Source: Vibrio halioticoli NBRC 102217
GTDB lineage: Bacteria > Pseudomonadota > Gammaproteobacteria > Enterobacterales > Vibrionaceae
Direction: 5' to 3'
Length of the DNA stretch: 61,825 bases
Assembly (NCBI RefSeq): GCF_000496695.1
Contig: NZ_BAUJ01000030.1
Location: 1-61,825, forward strand
Under the pieces are notes generated by a model. It was not told the DNA's origin, searched no databases, and was given only the letters and a program-made list of their open reading frames with translations. Positions 26,325 to 35,011 of this stretch are shown here, piece after piece. How positions within the stretch are numbered: the stretch's first letter is position 1; each line of letters starts with the position of its first letter. The position numbers and the translations under genes were made by a program.

Positions 26325-27128
26325 TTATCCTCCAATTAACGAACGGCGAGTTTTCTGCTGTGTCGAAACTGGCTTGTTTCTGTAGAACATTACAAATACT
26401 TCCGTCTTCTCATTCGGTAGCAAAGTTGTTGTTGGGTATGCTGAAATCGCCACTACACCGTCTTTATAGCAACTGTTTTCTGTAAAGTTTACGGCTTGTG
26501 TAGAACGGTTTTCAGCAATACCAATTGACACTACATAATCACCACCAGTAACGAATTGGCCATTGTAGAAATTGAACGTAAGTCCAGATTGCTTGCAACT
26601 AGGCAAATACTGGGCGTTTACCTTTTTCATTTGATAGCCGTTCGGTAGCTCACCCCTGACCAGAGAACCCATGACATTTTTAATAGTTTCAGATCTTGGA
26701 TTAGAGCGTTCAAAACGTCTGGCTAATTCAGAACCTTCATTGGTACTGCCTTTCAAGATCACTTCTTGTGGTGCAACAGGCATTGGTCTGAATATCACTT
26801 TGATAGACGTTGATTCATCGCCAGACTCAGTGATAAAACCCGCTATTGGTTGCGAAGATGATGTTGAAAGGTAAAGCACATTACCTTGTGATTTAGTAGC
26901 TACTCCTTCAACTGCATCGAGCTTAACTGATGGATTTTTGAAGGGTGTAACTATGCGATTTACATGTTTGGATGAAATTACATGAACTGCACTTTGCTTT
27001 TCAGAATTACCCGCTGAATTACTTTGGTTATTAGAATTAGTTGTACTTGGTACGACCGCTAACTCCGTAGCACTCACGGGAATCACACAAGGAAGCAAAG
27101 TAAGTATCAATAGATGTTTGATATTCAT
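26325..27128 (-). CDS. traK: TraK, VirB9-like secretin-type core component
   Basis: A periplasmic protein of the conjugation core complex. The start ATG at 27128 overlaps the traE stop (TAATG) and has GGAGC upstream; a longer frame to 27164 has no start support. It has a signal peptide (LLILTLLPCVIPVSA), a TraK-type domain (HVNRIVTPFKNPSV and NVLYLSTSSSQPIAGFI) and a C-terminal beta domain with two cysteines (LPSCKQSG and ENSCYKDG). Length about 267 aa is normal. Confidence 0.9.
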   Translation of the reverse strand: MNIKHLLILTLLPCVIPVSATELAVVPSTTNSNNQSNSAGNSEKQSAVHVISSKHVNRIVTPFKNPSVKLDAVEGVATKSQGNVLYLSTSSSQPIAGFITESGDESTSIKVIFRPMPVAPQEVILKGSTNEGSELARRFERSNPRSETIKNVMGSLVRGELPNGYQMKKVNAQYLPSCKQSGLTFNFYNGQFVTGGDYVVSIGIAENRSTQAVNFTENSCYKDGVVAISAYPTTTLLPNEKTEVFVMFYRNKPVSTQQKTRRSLIGG

Positions 27129-27724
27129 TATTTTTGCTCCTTTTTCTTTTGCTTCGCAGTCCACTCCGAGTCACGAGGCCCACCTTCATAGACATTTATG
27201 TAATGCAGTAGAGGTGTATAATTTTCGACACTAAATTGCATTTCATAAGTACGAGAGAAGCGATCTGTTTTACCTGTTGGGCCTACCATTTGGCCACGAC
27301 CAGTAATAAAGACAGTACCGTTTTCGTATAAAGCACGTTCAGGTGAAAAGCTCATAACAACTCGCTCATTTACCAATTCGCCAAGTTGCGTTGATATTGA
27401 ATCTCTTACATCTTTGTAAATTCGAGGGCCAACGAACGGCATAACTGATTTGATTGTGTATTCAGAGCTGTTAGGTGTGATGTTGCCAAGCATGTTTGCG
27501 ATATAGAAACCTAATCGCTTGTGGTTGTCTTCACTCATATTTGTGCGAGATAATTCACTCTCTACACAATGCTCATTGAGGTTGTGAATTACGATTGTGT
27601 CTTTCTGTGTATTAAAGAATAACGACACACATAGCACTAATACGAGTACGACATTTGCTACGACAAGAAGTTTGTTGCTCTCCTTGAGTAGTTTAAAATC
27701 GGTTTTTAATCGAGAAAATTCCAT
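27128..27724 (-). CDS. traE: TraE, VirB5/VirB8-like pilus assembly protein
   Basis: A 198-aa inner-membrane protein with one N-terminal helix (LLVVANVVLVLVLCVSLFF) and a periplasmic VirB8-like domain (YIANMLGNITPNSSEYTI, ALYENGTVFITGRGQM, RTYEMQFSVENYTPLLHYI), the TraE pattern. It ends with a lysine-rich tail overlapping the traK start. Position second in the operon agrees with SXT and F. Confidence 0.92.
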   Translation of the reverse strand: MEFSRLKTDFKLLKESNKLLVVANVVLVLVLCVSLFFNTQKDTIVIHNLNEHCVESELSRTNMSEDNHKRLGFYIANMLGNITPNSSEYTIKSVMPFVGPRIYKDVRDSISTQLGELVNERVVMSFSPERALYENGTVFITGRGQMVGPTGKTDRFSRTYEMQFSVENYTPLLHYINVYEGGPRDSEWTAKQKKKEQK

Positions 27725-27759
27725 TGTTCAAACTCCTTACTGCAAATAACCAACACGAC

Positions 27760-28059
27760 TTATGAATGAAATTCATCTATTAGTGGTGGTTGCATAGACG
27801 AGTGTTCGGATACATGGTCAATCGTAAATCCAAGATCACGAAGCCGGTGAATAAAATATCCACGCGGTTTGCCGTCCCGTATTTTGCAATATTGAGTTTT
27901 TGCACAAAGACCAAGCACTAGGCCGATCATTGGTGAGTTGATGACAATGCCAACGACTAAACCGATTGCTACGGCGGCTATTTCGTCAAACTGCCAAATA
28001 AGAAAATGGATTGGTTCATCTACCAAATCTGGTATATCAATAGTGTTGTCATCTAACAT
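27760..28059 (-). CDS. traL: TraL, inner-membrane pilus assembly protein
   Basis: The first gene of the transfer operon. The ATG at 28059 has GGAGGT 6 nt upstream; a GTG at 28074 lies within that site and is rejected. The product is about 99 aa with two adjacent hydrophobic stretches (IAAVAIGLVVGIVINSPMIG), then a basic motif (CKIRDGKPRGYFIHRLRDLG) typical of TraL, a VirB3-like protein. Confidence 0.9.
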   Translation of the reverse strand: MLDDNTIDIPDLVDEPIHFLIWQFDEIAAVAIGLVVGIVINSPMIGLVLGLCAKTQYCKIRDGKPRGYFIHRLRDLGFTIDHVSEHSSMQPPLIDEFHS

Positions 28060-28415
28060 GGCTGCACCTCCCACTGTGCAATTAGCTCATACCATTTAGT
28101 CTACAGACGAAAAAAAATTTCCAAAATCGACTGTTTTTAAAGGCTTTCCGTTGGATAGGAACGTTAGAATCGGCAAGAATTGAACGTCCAATTTGAGCTA
28201 AATAAACAATAACCAAATTAGTGACTAAATTTTTCTCATAGCTATCTCACTTAGCTATCACTCGTTTTCTCAAATATAGGAATTTTGAGAAAATGAGTAA
28301 GTGAGAAAAATGAGAAAACTAAAAAATGTAAAGATTTGAGTGTTTTAGATAGGTGGATACGTGCCAAAAAGCACAAACATGATTGTTTATGCTTTCAAAA
28401 ATGAAACTGGCATAG
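28060..28415. promoter_or_regulatory. Control region ahead of the traL operon, with A/G-rich repeats and a hairpin
   Basis: No gene is seen. A 10-bp inverted repeat, TTTTCTCAAA (28265-28274) and TTTGAGAAAA (28284-28293), is followed by three copies of TGAGAAAA (28286, 28302, 28311). TAGCTATC occurs twice (28240 and 28253). The operon promoter should lie here. The density of repeats would also suit an origin of transfer, but no nick-site consensus could be recognised. Confidence 0.45.
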
Positions 28416-28964
28416 CTAGGCTACATCTGCGGGAATGGGAATCAATGTATTTAAAGTGACCTTTTTTGCACCATGAATTGTAAACATTTTACTGCGTAGG
28501 TCTTTATCAAGTTTTAAATTACAAATAGCTTTGCGAATATAAAAACTTTCTGGCTTAGTTGGATTAACTTTGAATGCTATATCGTATTCATCGTGTGTTT
28601 TGTTTGGATGCCTAAATAGATATGTCATTAATCGGCAATTTTGAGATCCAGCATGAAATTTAGCAATGACTTCTTGTGTCTCTGCATTAATTACAGCACA
28701 TTCATTTGGACAGAACGCTAGTTTAAGATAGTCATTATTACTTTTCTCATTTTGCACCTGTAGTGACGGTTGGTTTGGTAAAATCTCCATATCCCCTTCA
28801 TCACCACGGCTTTGATTTGATTTGTTGTTCTCTCTGAACAGCACGTTACTATCGCTATAATAGAACTTCGCTAAAACAATAGTTATGACTAAGAAAAAGA
28901 TAATGATGGCAATCAGCAAGTCTTTGCTAAATCTATATTCTCCAAGCGTGATTACTTCATTCAT
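28416..28964 (-). CDS. Bitopic membrane protein, unknown
   Basis: A 182-aa protein starting at the ATG at 28964, 4 nt after the upstream gene's stop and preceded by GCGGGG. One transmembrane helix lies at about residues 14-34 (LLIAIIIFFLVITIVLAKFY). A polar linker and a C-terminal domain of about 110 aa with three cysteines (FCPNECAVINAE and SQNC) follow. It ends a three-gene operon with an HTH-like protein and another membrane protein, upstream of traL. The layout, one helix plus an outer domain, resembles TraE-like or regulator-partner proteins, but no family is recognised. Confidence 0.6.
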   Translation of the reverse strand: MNEVITLGEYRFSKDLLIAIIIFFLVITIVLAKFYYSDSNVLFRENNKSNQSRGDEGDMEILPNQPSLQVQNEKSNNDYLKLAFCPNECAVINAETQEVIAKFHAGSQNCRLMTYLFRHPNKTHDEYDIAFKVNPTKPESFYIRKAICNLKLDKDLRSKMFTIHGAKKVTLNTLIPIPADVA

Positions 28965-28968
28965 ACAA

Positions 28969-29532
28969 CTACCCCGCATTCCATAAAGCTGTTTTAACTC
29001 TTTTGTTTGCCTCTGTTTGGTAAACAAACATGATTTCATACACACTAATCATCTTTGCATCTAGACTCATTTCTTTTGATAAGGACACCTCTACTACTTC
29101 TTGTAAAAATCGCTCAAAATCAAAAACCGTTAAGTAATACTGACCCATTGAAGGGATTGGCATATTAAGCGCGTTTAGCTCTTGAGTATAAACTTCCGTT
29201 CTACGAATAAGCATTGACTTAATTAGCATCTTAATCTTGCCAATTTCTTTAGGATCATTTATGTCATATTGAGAAAGAATAGACCTCAGCTCTCGCACCT
29301 TACCTTCTGAATGAAACCATACTGTGTAGCGAGTATAATTATATGAAATCTCAGGTGTTAATTGTTCTTTGTAGATAACATCACTCGATTTTGTAGAAAT
29401 AAGTAGTAATGCAAAACACCATCCCAAAATCGCCGACAATCCGAGTGCATACTGGCTTAAATATTTGCCCTTTCTGCCTTTTTCAAGGTCAATATTAGCC
29501 ATAGTCGCATTCACTTTTTTATTTGCGTCCAT
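28969..29532 (-). CDS. Bitopic membrane protein, unknown
   Basis: A 187-aa protein with a positively charged N-terminus (GRKGKYLSQYALG), one transmembrane helix (LSAILGWCFALLLIS) and a helical outer domain. Its ATG overlaps the stop of the HTH gene (TAATG), and it ends 4 nt before the next gene. The tight spacing implies a functional set of three genes. I do not recognise a family; conjugation accessory role is inferred only from location. Confidence 0.6.
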   Translation of the reverse strand: MDANKKVNATMANIDLEKGRKGKYLSQYALGLSAILGWCFALLLISTKSSDVIYKEQLTPEISYNYTRYTVWFHSEGKVRELRSILSQYDINDPKEIGKIKMLIKSMLIRRTEVYTQELNALNMPIPSMGQYYLTVFDFERFLQEVVEVSLSKEMSLDAKMISVYEIMFVYQTEANKRVKTALWNAG

Positions 29533-29759
29533 TATCTAATACCTTCTGTTTTGTATGATTCATAGTCCGAAGCGAACTTTGAAAAAAAACGCCTGACAGT
29601 GTGTTCACTTACCTCTAATCCATTGTTTTTTAACCACTTAGATAATGAGTCATATGAATACCCTGAAAACCGTAAATTAAATAAACCGTCCTTATAAGCC
29701 TTTAAGCTTTCTAACTTTTTTGTTGGTTTACTGAGGTGTTTATATTGGTCTGCATCCAT
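29532..29759 (-). CDS. Small HTH-like protein
   Basis: A 75-aa basic protein. The segment FSGYSYDSLSKWLKNNGLEVSEHTVRRFFSKFASDY fits a helix-turn-helix, with SEHTVRRFF as the recognition helix. Three tandem TTGTCGGTAA repeats lie 18-47 bp upstream of its start, where an autoregulator would bind. It leads a coupled three-gene operon ending at 28416. It may control the transfer genes downstream. Confidence 0.6.
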   Translation of the reverse strand: MDADQYKHLSKPTKKLESLKAYKDGLFNLRFSGYSYDSLSKWLKNNGLEVSEHTVRRFFSKFASDYESYKTEGIR

Positions 29760-29776
29760 TAAAGACCCCCATTCAG

Positions 29777-29806
29777 TTGTCGGTAATTGTCGGTAATTGT
29801 CGGTTA
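29777..29806. promoter_or_regulatory. Three 10-bp tandem repeats (TTGTCGGTAA), probable operator
   Basis: TTGTCGGTAA is repeated three times head to tail, the last copy ending TTA. The 10-bp period equals about one helical turn, so bound proteins would line one face of the DNA. The array overlaps the expected promoter of the HTH-like gene starting at 29759. Confidence 0.6.
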
Positions 29807-29868
29807 CTATTTACTAAATATCCCGTTGCCTTTAGAACTAAAGCCTGTAATAGCACAGGCTTCAATTG

Positions 29869-30513
29869 TTACAATTTACTTGAAAGCAACTTTAGAGCTT
29901 CACTAATACCTTCTTCTAACTCAATTAAGTTACTGGCTAACATATAAGCAGGTGTCGTAATCAGCTTATTTTCTTCATCCACACAAGACTCTACCACCGA
30001 GCAAGTAACATGATTAACACCCGTTGTAGCCATTGCTTCTATTGTTCCGCTATCACTACCAATTGTCAGTTTTGAACCTGAGACTACCTTTGCAAGCAGC
30101 ACCGGGGCGATACACATTGCTAAAATCCATTTATTGTTCTGATTAAACTCTGTGATGACACTACCAATACTAGGAATGACAGAATATTCACTCCCCTTCA
30201 CAGCAAAATCAGATAAATTTTTAGCAGCACCAAACCCGCCGACAAAAATAAGAGCATCAAAATCCCGATGGTTCAACTCAGTCAATGGCTGGGTTGTACC
30301 TCGACTAACACGATTCGATTCAACTAAAACGTTACGACCTTCGCTTGCTTCACCCGTTGAATGGTCTATTGTATGAAGTTGCTGAGTATCTGGAGCGAAA
30401 GTTTGATACTTCACTCCTAGCTTTTCTAAATGCAACATTGTTATGACAGTCTCATGCAACTCTGAACCATCAAACACCCCTGAACCAGACAAAATCACCG
30501 CTACTTTTGACAT
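29869..30513 (-). CDS. elbB: ElbB-like glyoxalase III-type protein (DJ-1/PfpI superfamily)
   Basis: A 214-aa cytoplasmic protein matching the ElbB/ES1 family. The MSKVAVILSGSGVFDGSELHE start, RNVLVESNRVSRG and LIFVGGFGAAKNLSDFA blocks, and the catalytic-elbow cysteine in WILAMCIAPVLLAK are visible. The family is annotated as isoprenoid-biosynthesis-associated, with weak glyoxalase activity in E. coli. It is normally a single-copy chromosomal gene, so a copy between transfer genes is unusual and probably cargo. The start at 30513 matches family N-termini; an ATG 12 nt upstream is possible. Confidence 0.85.
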   Translation of the reverse strand: MSKVAVILSGSGVFDGSELHETVITMLHLEKLGVKYQTFAPDTQQLHTIDHSTGEASEGRNVLVESNRVSRGTTQPLTELNHRDFDALIFVGGFGAAKNLSDFAVKGSEYSVIPSIGSVITEFNQNNKWILAMCIAPVLLAKVVSGSKLTIGSDSGTIEAMATTGVNHVTCSVVESCVDEENKLITTPAYMLASNLIELEEGISEALKLLSSKL

Positions 30514-30747
30514 ACAACCAACCATTCCTGCTTATCGAATTTTATTCAAACATCTCGCAATTTAACGCATAACACCATTCATATTTAGTGAGCAAATGTA
30601 AAATTATTAACCAAGTTTCATTTAAGTCATTGATTCATATTTAGTCAATTACAATGTATTTTTATGCAACAAGTATGACCAGTCCCATACTAAGATTATA
30701 ATGCTCTAAGTTTGGTACGGGCGACACTTTATCAAAACTCACCTTGC

Positions 30748-30768
30748 GCATATATTATTAATATATAC
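30748..30768. promoter_or_regulatory. 21-bp palindrome, copy 1 (downstream of the 271-aa gene)
   Basis: Left arm GCATATATTA, centre T, right arm TAATATATAC, so one mismatch from perfect symmetry. It is nearly identical to a second copy at 31604-31624. It lies immediately past the stop of the intervening gene and upstream of elbB. It is probably an operator. Confidence 0.6.
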
Positions 30769-30772
30769 GTTA

Positions 30773-31588
30773 TTATTTAACCAAGTATATTTCATCTTTT
30801 TCTCTTAATTTCACCTTTCCAATATGCGTAATCCTTGTTGCTATCATGGGATCATTTAGGCTCTTAGCTCGCAATTTTCTAGGTCGTGGATAGAGAATAC
30901 TTCTCGGTGATAAAGGGCTAGGCGGTGACACAATAAACACCCCCCACCTCATATCTTTTCTTTCTCCATCCATGTAAGTAACCCTAGCTCGATACTGTGT
31001 ACCCGTTAGCCAACGATACCTAACGCGACTAAATGAGATCTCAAGAGTACGAAAATACTCTAATAACGATTGCTCTGTGACATACACACTACACACTACA
31101 CACGATACTAATTCTTCAACTTCCATACTTAAATGAAGTAAACCTTTACCCTCGCTCGAAAGTCTCTCTATGAGATCTTTTGCTTCAGGAATATTGTCTG
31201 TTTCAAACAAAAGCATCATTTTTTCTGCATTCTCACCCTCAATATCATAACCGCGATATGCTTTGTTCTTGCGGATCGTAATGCCTGTTACCTTGTCACC
31301 CAAAAATATCGGCATGTTACGATAGGGCCGGTCTTTTCCAAGTGCGTAGTATTGTTGATGAAGTTCATCAAGAGCACTTTTTAATTCTGAATACTCATAA
31401 GCGTTCGTTGCTTTTAATATATCTCGATTGAACGGGAGCTGGTATCCGCCCCTCACCTCTAATTCTCCTGCTTCTCGAATCGGTACTAACCGTTTTTCCG
31501 AAACCGCATCATCAACTAATTCATTGATTTTAAATACAATAGAATTAAGTGATTCTTCTATTTCTATACCTTCGTTATTCTCTGTCAT
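30773..31588 (-). CDS. Hypothetical 271-aa protein flanked by palindromes
   Basis: A soluble protein that I do not recognise. The N-terminal 40 residues are acidic, the middle mixed, and the C-terminus basic (RKLRAKSLNDPMIATRITHIGKVKLREKD). No signal or membrane segment is seen. A CVVCSVYV cysteine pair occurs near residue 163. Identical-type palindromes lie 15 bp before its start and 5 bp after its stop, suggesting tight control, possibly autoregulation or control by the KfrA-like protein transcribed divergently. A role in replication, partition or regulation is plausible but unproven. Confidence 0.6.
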   Translation of the reverse strand: MTENNEGIEIEESLNSIVFKINELVDDAVSEKRLVPIREAGELEVRGGYQLPFNRDILKATNAYEYSELKSALDELHQQYYALGKDRPYRNMPIFLGDKVTGITIRKNKAYRGYDIEGENAEKMMLLFETDNIPEAKDLIERLSSEGKGLLHLSMEVEELVSCVVCSVYVTEQSLLEYFRTLEISFSRVRYRWLTGTQYRARVTYMDGERKDMRWGVFIVSPPSPLSPRSILYPRPRKLRAKSLNDPMIATRITHIGKVKLREKDEIYLVK

Positions 31589-31603
31589 ATCACCACCTCA
31601 TAA

Positions 31604-31624
31604 GCATATATTATTAATATATGC
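31604..31624. promoter_or_regulatory. 21-bp palindrome, copy 2 (upstream of the 271-aa gene)
   Basis: Left arm GCATATATTA, centre T, right arm TAATATATGC, a perfect inverted repeat. It lies 15 bp upstream of the 271-aa gene's start and about 120 bp from the KfrA-like gene, so it could control both. It matches the copy at 30748-30768 at all but one position. Confidence 0.7.
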
Positions 31625-31747
31625 ATTAAATACCAACAAAACAACAATTTGCATAAAGGGAAACGGGAAACAGGTGTTTCTTGATGTTTTGTGTTTCTAA
31701 ATAGATTATAATCATCGTTTATGTATCAGCAATGTTGGAATAGAACA

Positions 31748-32725
31748 ATGACTAGCACAGAAAACCAAAAATCAAGTGTGAATTACAATGATGTTGCCAG
31801 AGCAGCTATTGATATGATCCAACAAGGTATTAAACCGTCTGTTCGTAAAGTTATGCTGGTCACTGGCGGTAAGACGGACACTGTTTCTAAGTTCTTACGC
31901 GACTTTAACGATAAACGCGCCGCTGAAATTCTCACAATGTCTGATGAAATTGGTAGTAGCAATATTGCCAAGTTGCTTGCAGATGAAATGATAACCGTTG
32001 TTGACCGAAAAACATCCAACCTACAAGACCTAATTAAAGAGCAGAAGATTCATATAGATGAATATGTGAGCTTACTCGAAGAAGTTGAACTAGAAGCTCA
32101 AAACAGAATTGAGCTTGCTGAAAGTAAAATGACATTAGCAATTGACGAGGCAAAGAAACGAGCTGATTTAGCTGAAGCTCGTATTCAAACAGCAGAAAAA
32201 GACCGAGATACCGCATTAGCAAACTGTGAAAAAGTTGAGAGCCGCTGTAAATCAGATATTGATAAAGCGGAAAGTGAGGCTACTGCGCTCGTAAATGAAA
32301 TCACTAAGCAACTAGAAAAAGCTGAAACTGAAACTAAAAGCCTCCGCGAACAGGTAAAATCACTTTCTATTGATGCGGCAAAACGAGACATCGAATCAGA
32401 ACAACACGCAGAAACCAAACAGCAACTTGAAACTATGCGTGAACAATTGGCTGATCAGAAGACCAATATAGTTAAACTGACAGCACTTGAAGCAGTCTAT
32501 CAAAAAGATATTACTCGATTGGAAACCGAATCAGAACACGCTAAGAAATCCAGTGAAGAACTGGCCAGAGTGCAGGGCCAATTAGTAGAACTGCAAAAAC
32601 AGATCTCTCAGCAAGAAAATGAGTTAGCTAGTTTAAAACGTGAACGTGACTCACTCACCACGGCATTAAAAAGCAAAATAACAGAAAACGAAGACACTAA
32701 GAGCAGTAACGGTAAGAACCAATAA
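31748..32725 (+). CDS. KfrA-like DNA-binding coiled-coil protein
   Basis: A roughly 325-aa protein with a KfrA N-terminal DNA-binding domain (VNYNDVARAAIDMIQQG, PSVRKVMLVTGGKTDTVSKFL). A very long alanine/glutamate-rich coiled coil runs from about residue 75 to the end. KfrA of IncP plasmids binds operators and helps plasmid partition and stability through filament-like assembly. The start at 31748 is favoured by GGAAT upstream; an in-frame ATG at 31721 exists. It is transcribed divergently from the palindrome-flanked gene. Presence of KfrA hints at a plasmid or plasmid-like element. Confidence 0.85.
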   Translation: MTSTENQKSSVNYNDVARAAIDMIQQGIKPSVRKVMLVTGGKTDTVSKFLRDFNDKRAAEILTMSDEIGSSNIAKLLADEMITVVDRKTSNLQDLIKEQKIHIDEYVSLLEEVELEAQNRIELAESKMTLAIDEAKKRADLAEARIQTAEKDRDTALANCEKVESRCKSDIDKAESEATALVNEITKQLEKAETETKSLREQVKSLSIDAAKRDIESEQHAETKQQLETMREQLADQKTNIVKLTALEAVYQKDITRLETESEHAKKSSEELARVQGQLVELQKQISQQENELASLKRERDSLTTALKSKITENEDTKSSNGKNQ

Positions 32726-32748
32726 TTTTATAGGTTCGGCTTATCTAT

Positions 32749-32780
32749 GAAGCCCAAAACCAAAATAGGTATTGGGCTTC
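32749..32780. terminator. Bidirectional hairpin between kfrA-like and DUF4400 genes
   Basis: Arms GAAGCCCA (32749-32756) and TGGGCTTC (32773-32780) form a hairpin in the 65-bp gap between two converging genes, with an inner ACC/GGT pairing. No long U run follows, so termination strength is uncertain. Confidence 0.6.
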
Positions 32781-32790
32781 CCTGTTCTAC

Positions 32791-33450
32791 TTACACACGC
32801 TTAATTGTGTTCGATACAATGAGCATGATAGCTAACCCAACAAAACCTAAAATTGTTGGATAGATATAAGGCGGCATAGCTAAAGGTGTAACCACTGTTA
32901 AGTAAAGCAACAAAGGTAAAATATAAAGCAGTCTTCGAGCTAAACCGTGCCTCAACGGTGATGAAAACTCAAAACCATGCTTTTTCACTTCACGTTGCAT
33001 TAACCCCGTAACCAATGATGCTGTAACGACTAATAGCATCATCAATAACCAAGGCTTCACGGCATAGATTCTCAATATAGCAAACTCTGCATTCACAAAA
33101 AATCCATCTATTACTCGCTCAGATACATCCCAAAAGCCGGTATTAAAATTCTTCATATCTGTAACTTGCTTGGTACGGCGATATTCTTCAGGTAAGAAGA
33201 ACGCTTTAACTTTCGACTCAAATCCTGAATCATATAAAACTTTATCACTCATATTTTGTGCATCGTTGTATATGGAAAATGTAGAATCATCTCCGTAAAC
33301 CGTCCTCATATACTGAACTTCACTTACCATGCTTTCTCGTACAGACTGAGGTGAAACCAAACTAGCTAGGAAAATAATTTGTGATACTACGATAATGACC
33401 ACTAACCAAAGAGGTTTAGTGCTAAATCTACCTTCAAATTCATCAGCCAT
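32791..33450 (-). CDS. DUF4400 family conjugative element membrane protein
   Basis: A 219-aa inner-membrane protein with four predicted helices: near the N-terminus (LVVIIVVSQIIFLASLV), LLMMLLVVTASLVTGLM, LLYILPLLLYLTVVTPLAM and ILGFVGLAIMLIV. The family is regularly encoded directly after traD in SXT-like and other integrative elements, as here, where the ATG overlaps the traD stop by 8 nt. Its role in transfer is not defined. A broken second copy lies at 55495-55817, next to the CRISPR locus, with near-identical stretches. Confidence 0.85.
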   Translation of the reverse strand: MADEFEGRFSTKPLWLVVIIVVSQIIFLASLVSPQSVRESMVSEVQYMRTVYGDDSTFSIYNDAQNMSDKVLYDSGFESKVKAFFLPEEYRRTKQVTDMKNFNTGFWDVSERVIDGFFVNAEFAILRIYAVKPWLLMMLLVVTASLVTGLMQREVKKHGFEFSSPLRHGLARRLLYILPLLLYLTVVTPLAMPPYIYPTILGFVGLAIMLIVSNTIKRV

Positions 33451-35011
33451 TACTACCCTCCATATGCTTAGGTTCAGAGATAATGGGAATGCGACCCTTT
33501 ACTAATTTACCGCCACTAAATGAAGCAACGTACTCCAAGTCAGGCAATTGGCCCATAAGTTCCTTAGCAAATAAATCAGCGTCTTCTTCCATCAAGCGTT
33601 CACCAATATTCGCACCTAAACCGTCCAGTTCTTCATTCGATGAATTAAAACCTTGTGTACGCATCACGTAACGCACTCTCGTTTGTGGTGTCTTAGCTAC
33701 AACTCGATCTTGTGTCGGCTCATCGGCGCAACGGAACGAAATAAAATTATTCGTTGATGCTATTATTTGGTCGGCTTTCGCTTCACTACCAAGCTCAGCA
33801 ACGAGATCGCTAATTGTTTGGGTTGCAATCCATAGCCTAAAGTTACTACCACGAGATTTGTTCACTAACTGGATCAGAGGTGTACACAACATTTCACTAG
33901 CTTCATCTACGAAGATATTAATCATTGGGCAATCACCATCCCCATAATTATATCGAGCGGCGGAAACTGCTGTAGCATCAGCTAGTATCATTTTACCAAT
34001 TGCACTTGATACTAATCGGTCTGATTGTGAGTCAGTACCAATCACAAAAATCTTATTCGTAGAAAGCACTGTGGCCATATCGTAGCTTGGTCGAGTATCG
34101 TTCGGATCAGACGGTGACAACATTTCAGCTAACGCACCATTTGTAACTTTTGATAGATTGGCCATCAAGTTTGCTGTTGATTGTTCTAATATTCGACGTT
34201 TATCAATATACATTGACAATAAGCTATCAATTACTGGATTGGGGTTTTTTATGGCTACCTTGCTCTTGTAGAAATCAGCACAAATCATCGCTTTAGTTTC
34301 TTCATCTTTTGAGCTGTGTAAACGCTGGAAAATGACTGTGCGCCAATCAACTTTACAAGCATCAAACCAAGATAGTATTGACTTCTCAACAAGCTCACCA
34401 AAGTGTTCATAGTAATAACGTACTTTAACTAGAGTTACTTGCTCATTTATCATGTGCATCGCATCAATCATGTATTGCAGTACCGTATTTGCAATATCAC
34501 GATAAAACGAGTCACCATCTTCTGGTATCAACGCTACTATTCGAGCCGCTAACTCAGAAGAACGATAGAAGTTTTTAAGTGGATTTAAACGAATTGAATC
34601 TCTTGGATGAGCAGGATGCCACATTAAATATCGGTCTGGTTCTCCCATCATCGCGCAAGTATCTTTAGCGATTTTTCGTATATCACTATCACCTTTTGGA
34701 TCTAGAAAAATACAACATTCATTTCTTAATATGAGCTGCTTTAGTATCAAATCAAATAAGCGAGTTTTCCCTGAACCGCTCGCACCTGCAATTAATGTGT
34801 GACCATTGGCCCAATCGAGAGGAAACCTTATTTCTTCATCTTTTTCTAATACGCCGTGTATAAAACCTGAACCCTTAGCGTTCTCACGCTTACCTATGAT
34901 AGACACCATATCGCGCTTAATAAGATCATAAACGAGCTGAGTTTGAGTTTGAGTCCAAACCCCTCCCCAACCAAGAAAAAGGCTATTTTTTCTGTCTATT
35001 TTGTTGGACAC
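33443..35011 (-). CDS. traD: TraD, type IV coupling protein ATPase
   Basis: A 522-aa ATPase of the VirD4/TraD class that brings the relaxase-DNA complex to the secretion channel. Walker A is GASGSGKTRLFDLIL (about residue 73) and Walker B is INIFVDEASEMLCTPL (about 365), followed by the conserved LWIATQTISDLV block. It starts with GTG at 35011. N-terminal membrane helices are not evident in this protein; the upstream 113-aa gene with two helices, overlapping by 29 nt, may supply the anchor. Length is shorter than SXT TraD (about 600 aa), consistent with such a split. Confidence 0.9.
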   Translation of the reverse strand: MSNKIDRKNSLFLGWGGVWTQTQTQLVYDLIKRDMVSIIGKRENAKGSGFIHGVLEKDEEIRFPLDWANGHTLIAGASGSGKTRLFDLILKQLILRNECCIFLDPKGDSDIRKIAKDTCAMMGEPDRYLMWHPAHPRDSIRLNPLKNFYRSSELAARIVALIPEDGDSFYRDIANTVLQYMIDAMHMINEQVTLVKVRYYYEHFGELVEKSILSWFDACKVDWRTVIFQRLHSSKDEETKAMICADFYKSKVAIKNPNPVIDSLLSMYIDKRRILEQSTANLMANLSKVTNGALAEMLSPSDPNDTRPSYDMATVLSTNKIFVIGTDSQSDRLVSSAIGKMILADATAVSAARYNYGDGDCPMINIFVDEASEMLCTPLIQLVNKSRGSNFRLWIATQTISDLVAELGSEAKADQIIASTNNFISFRCADEPTQDRVVAKTPQTRVRYVMRTQGFNSSNEELDGLGANIGERLMEEDADLFAKELMGQLPDLEYVASFSGGKLVKGRIPIISEPKHMEGSNG

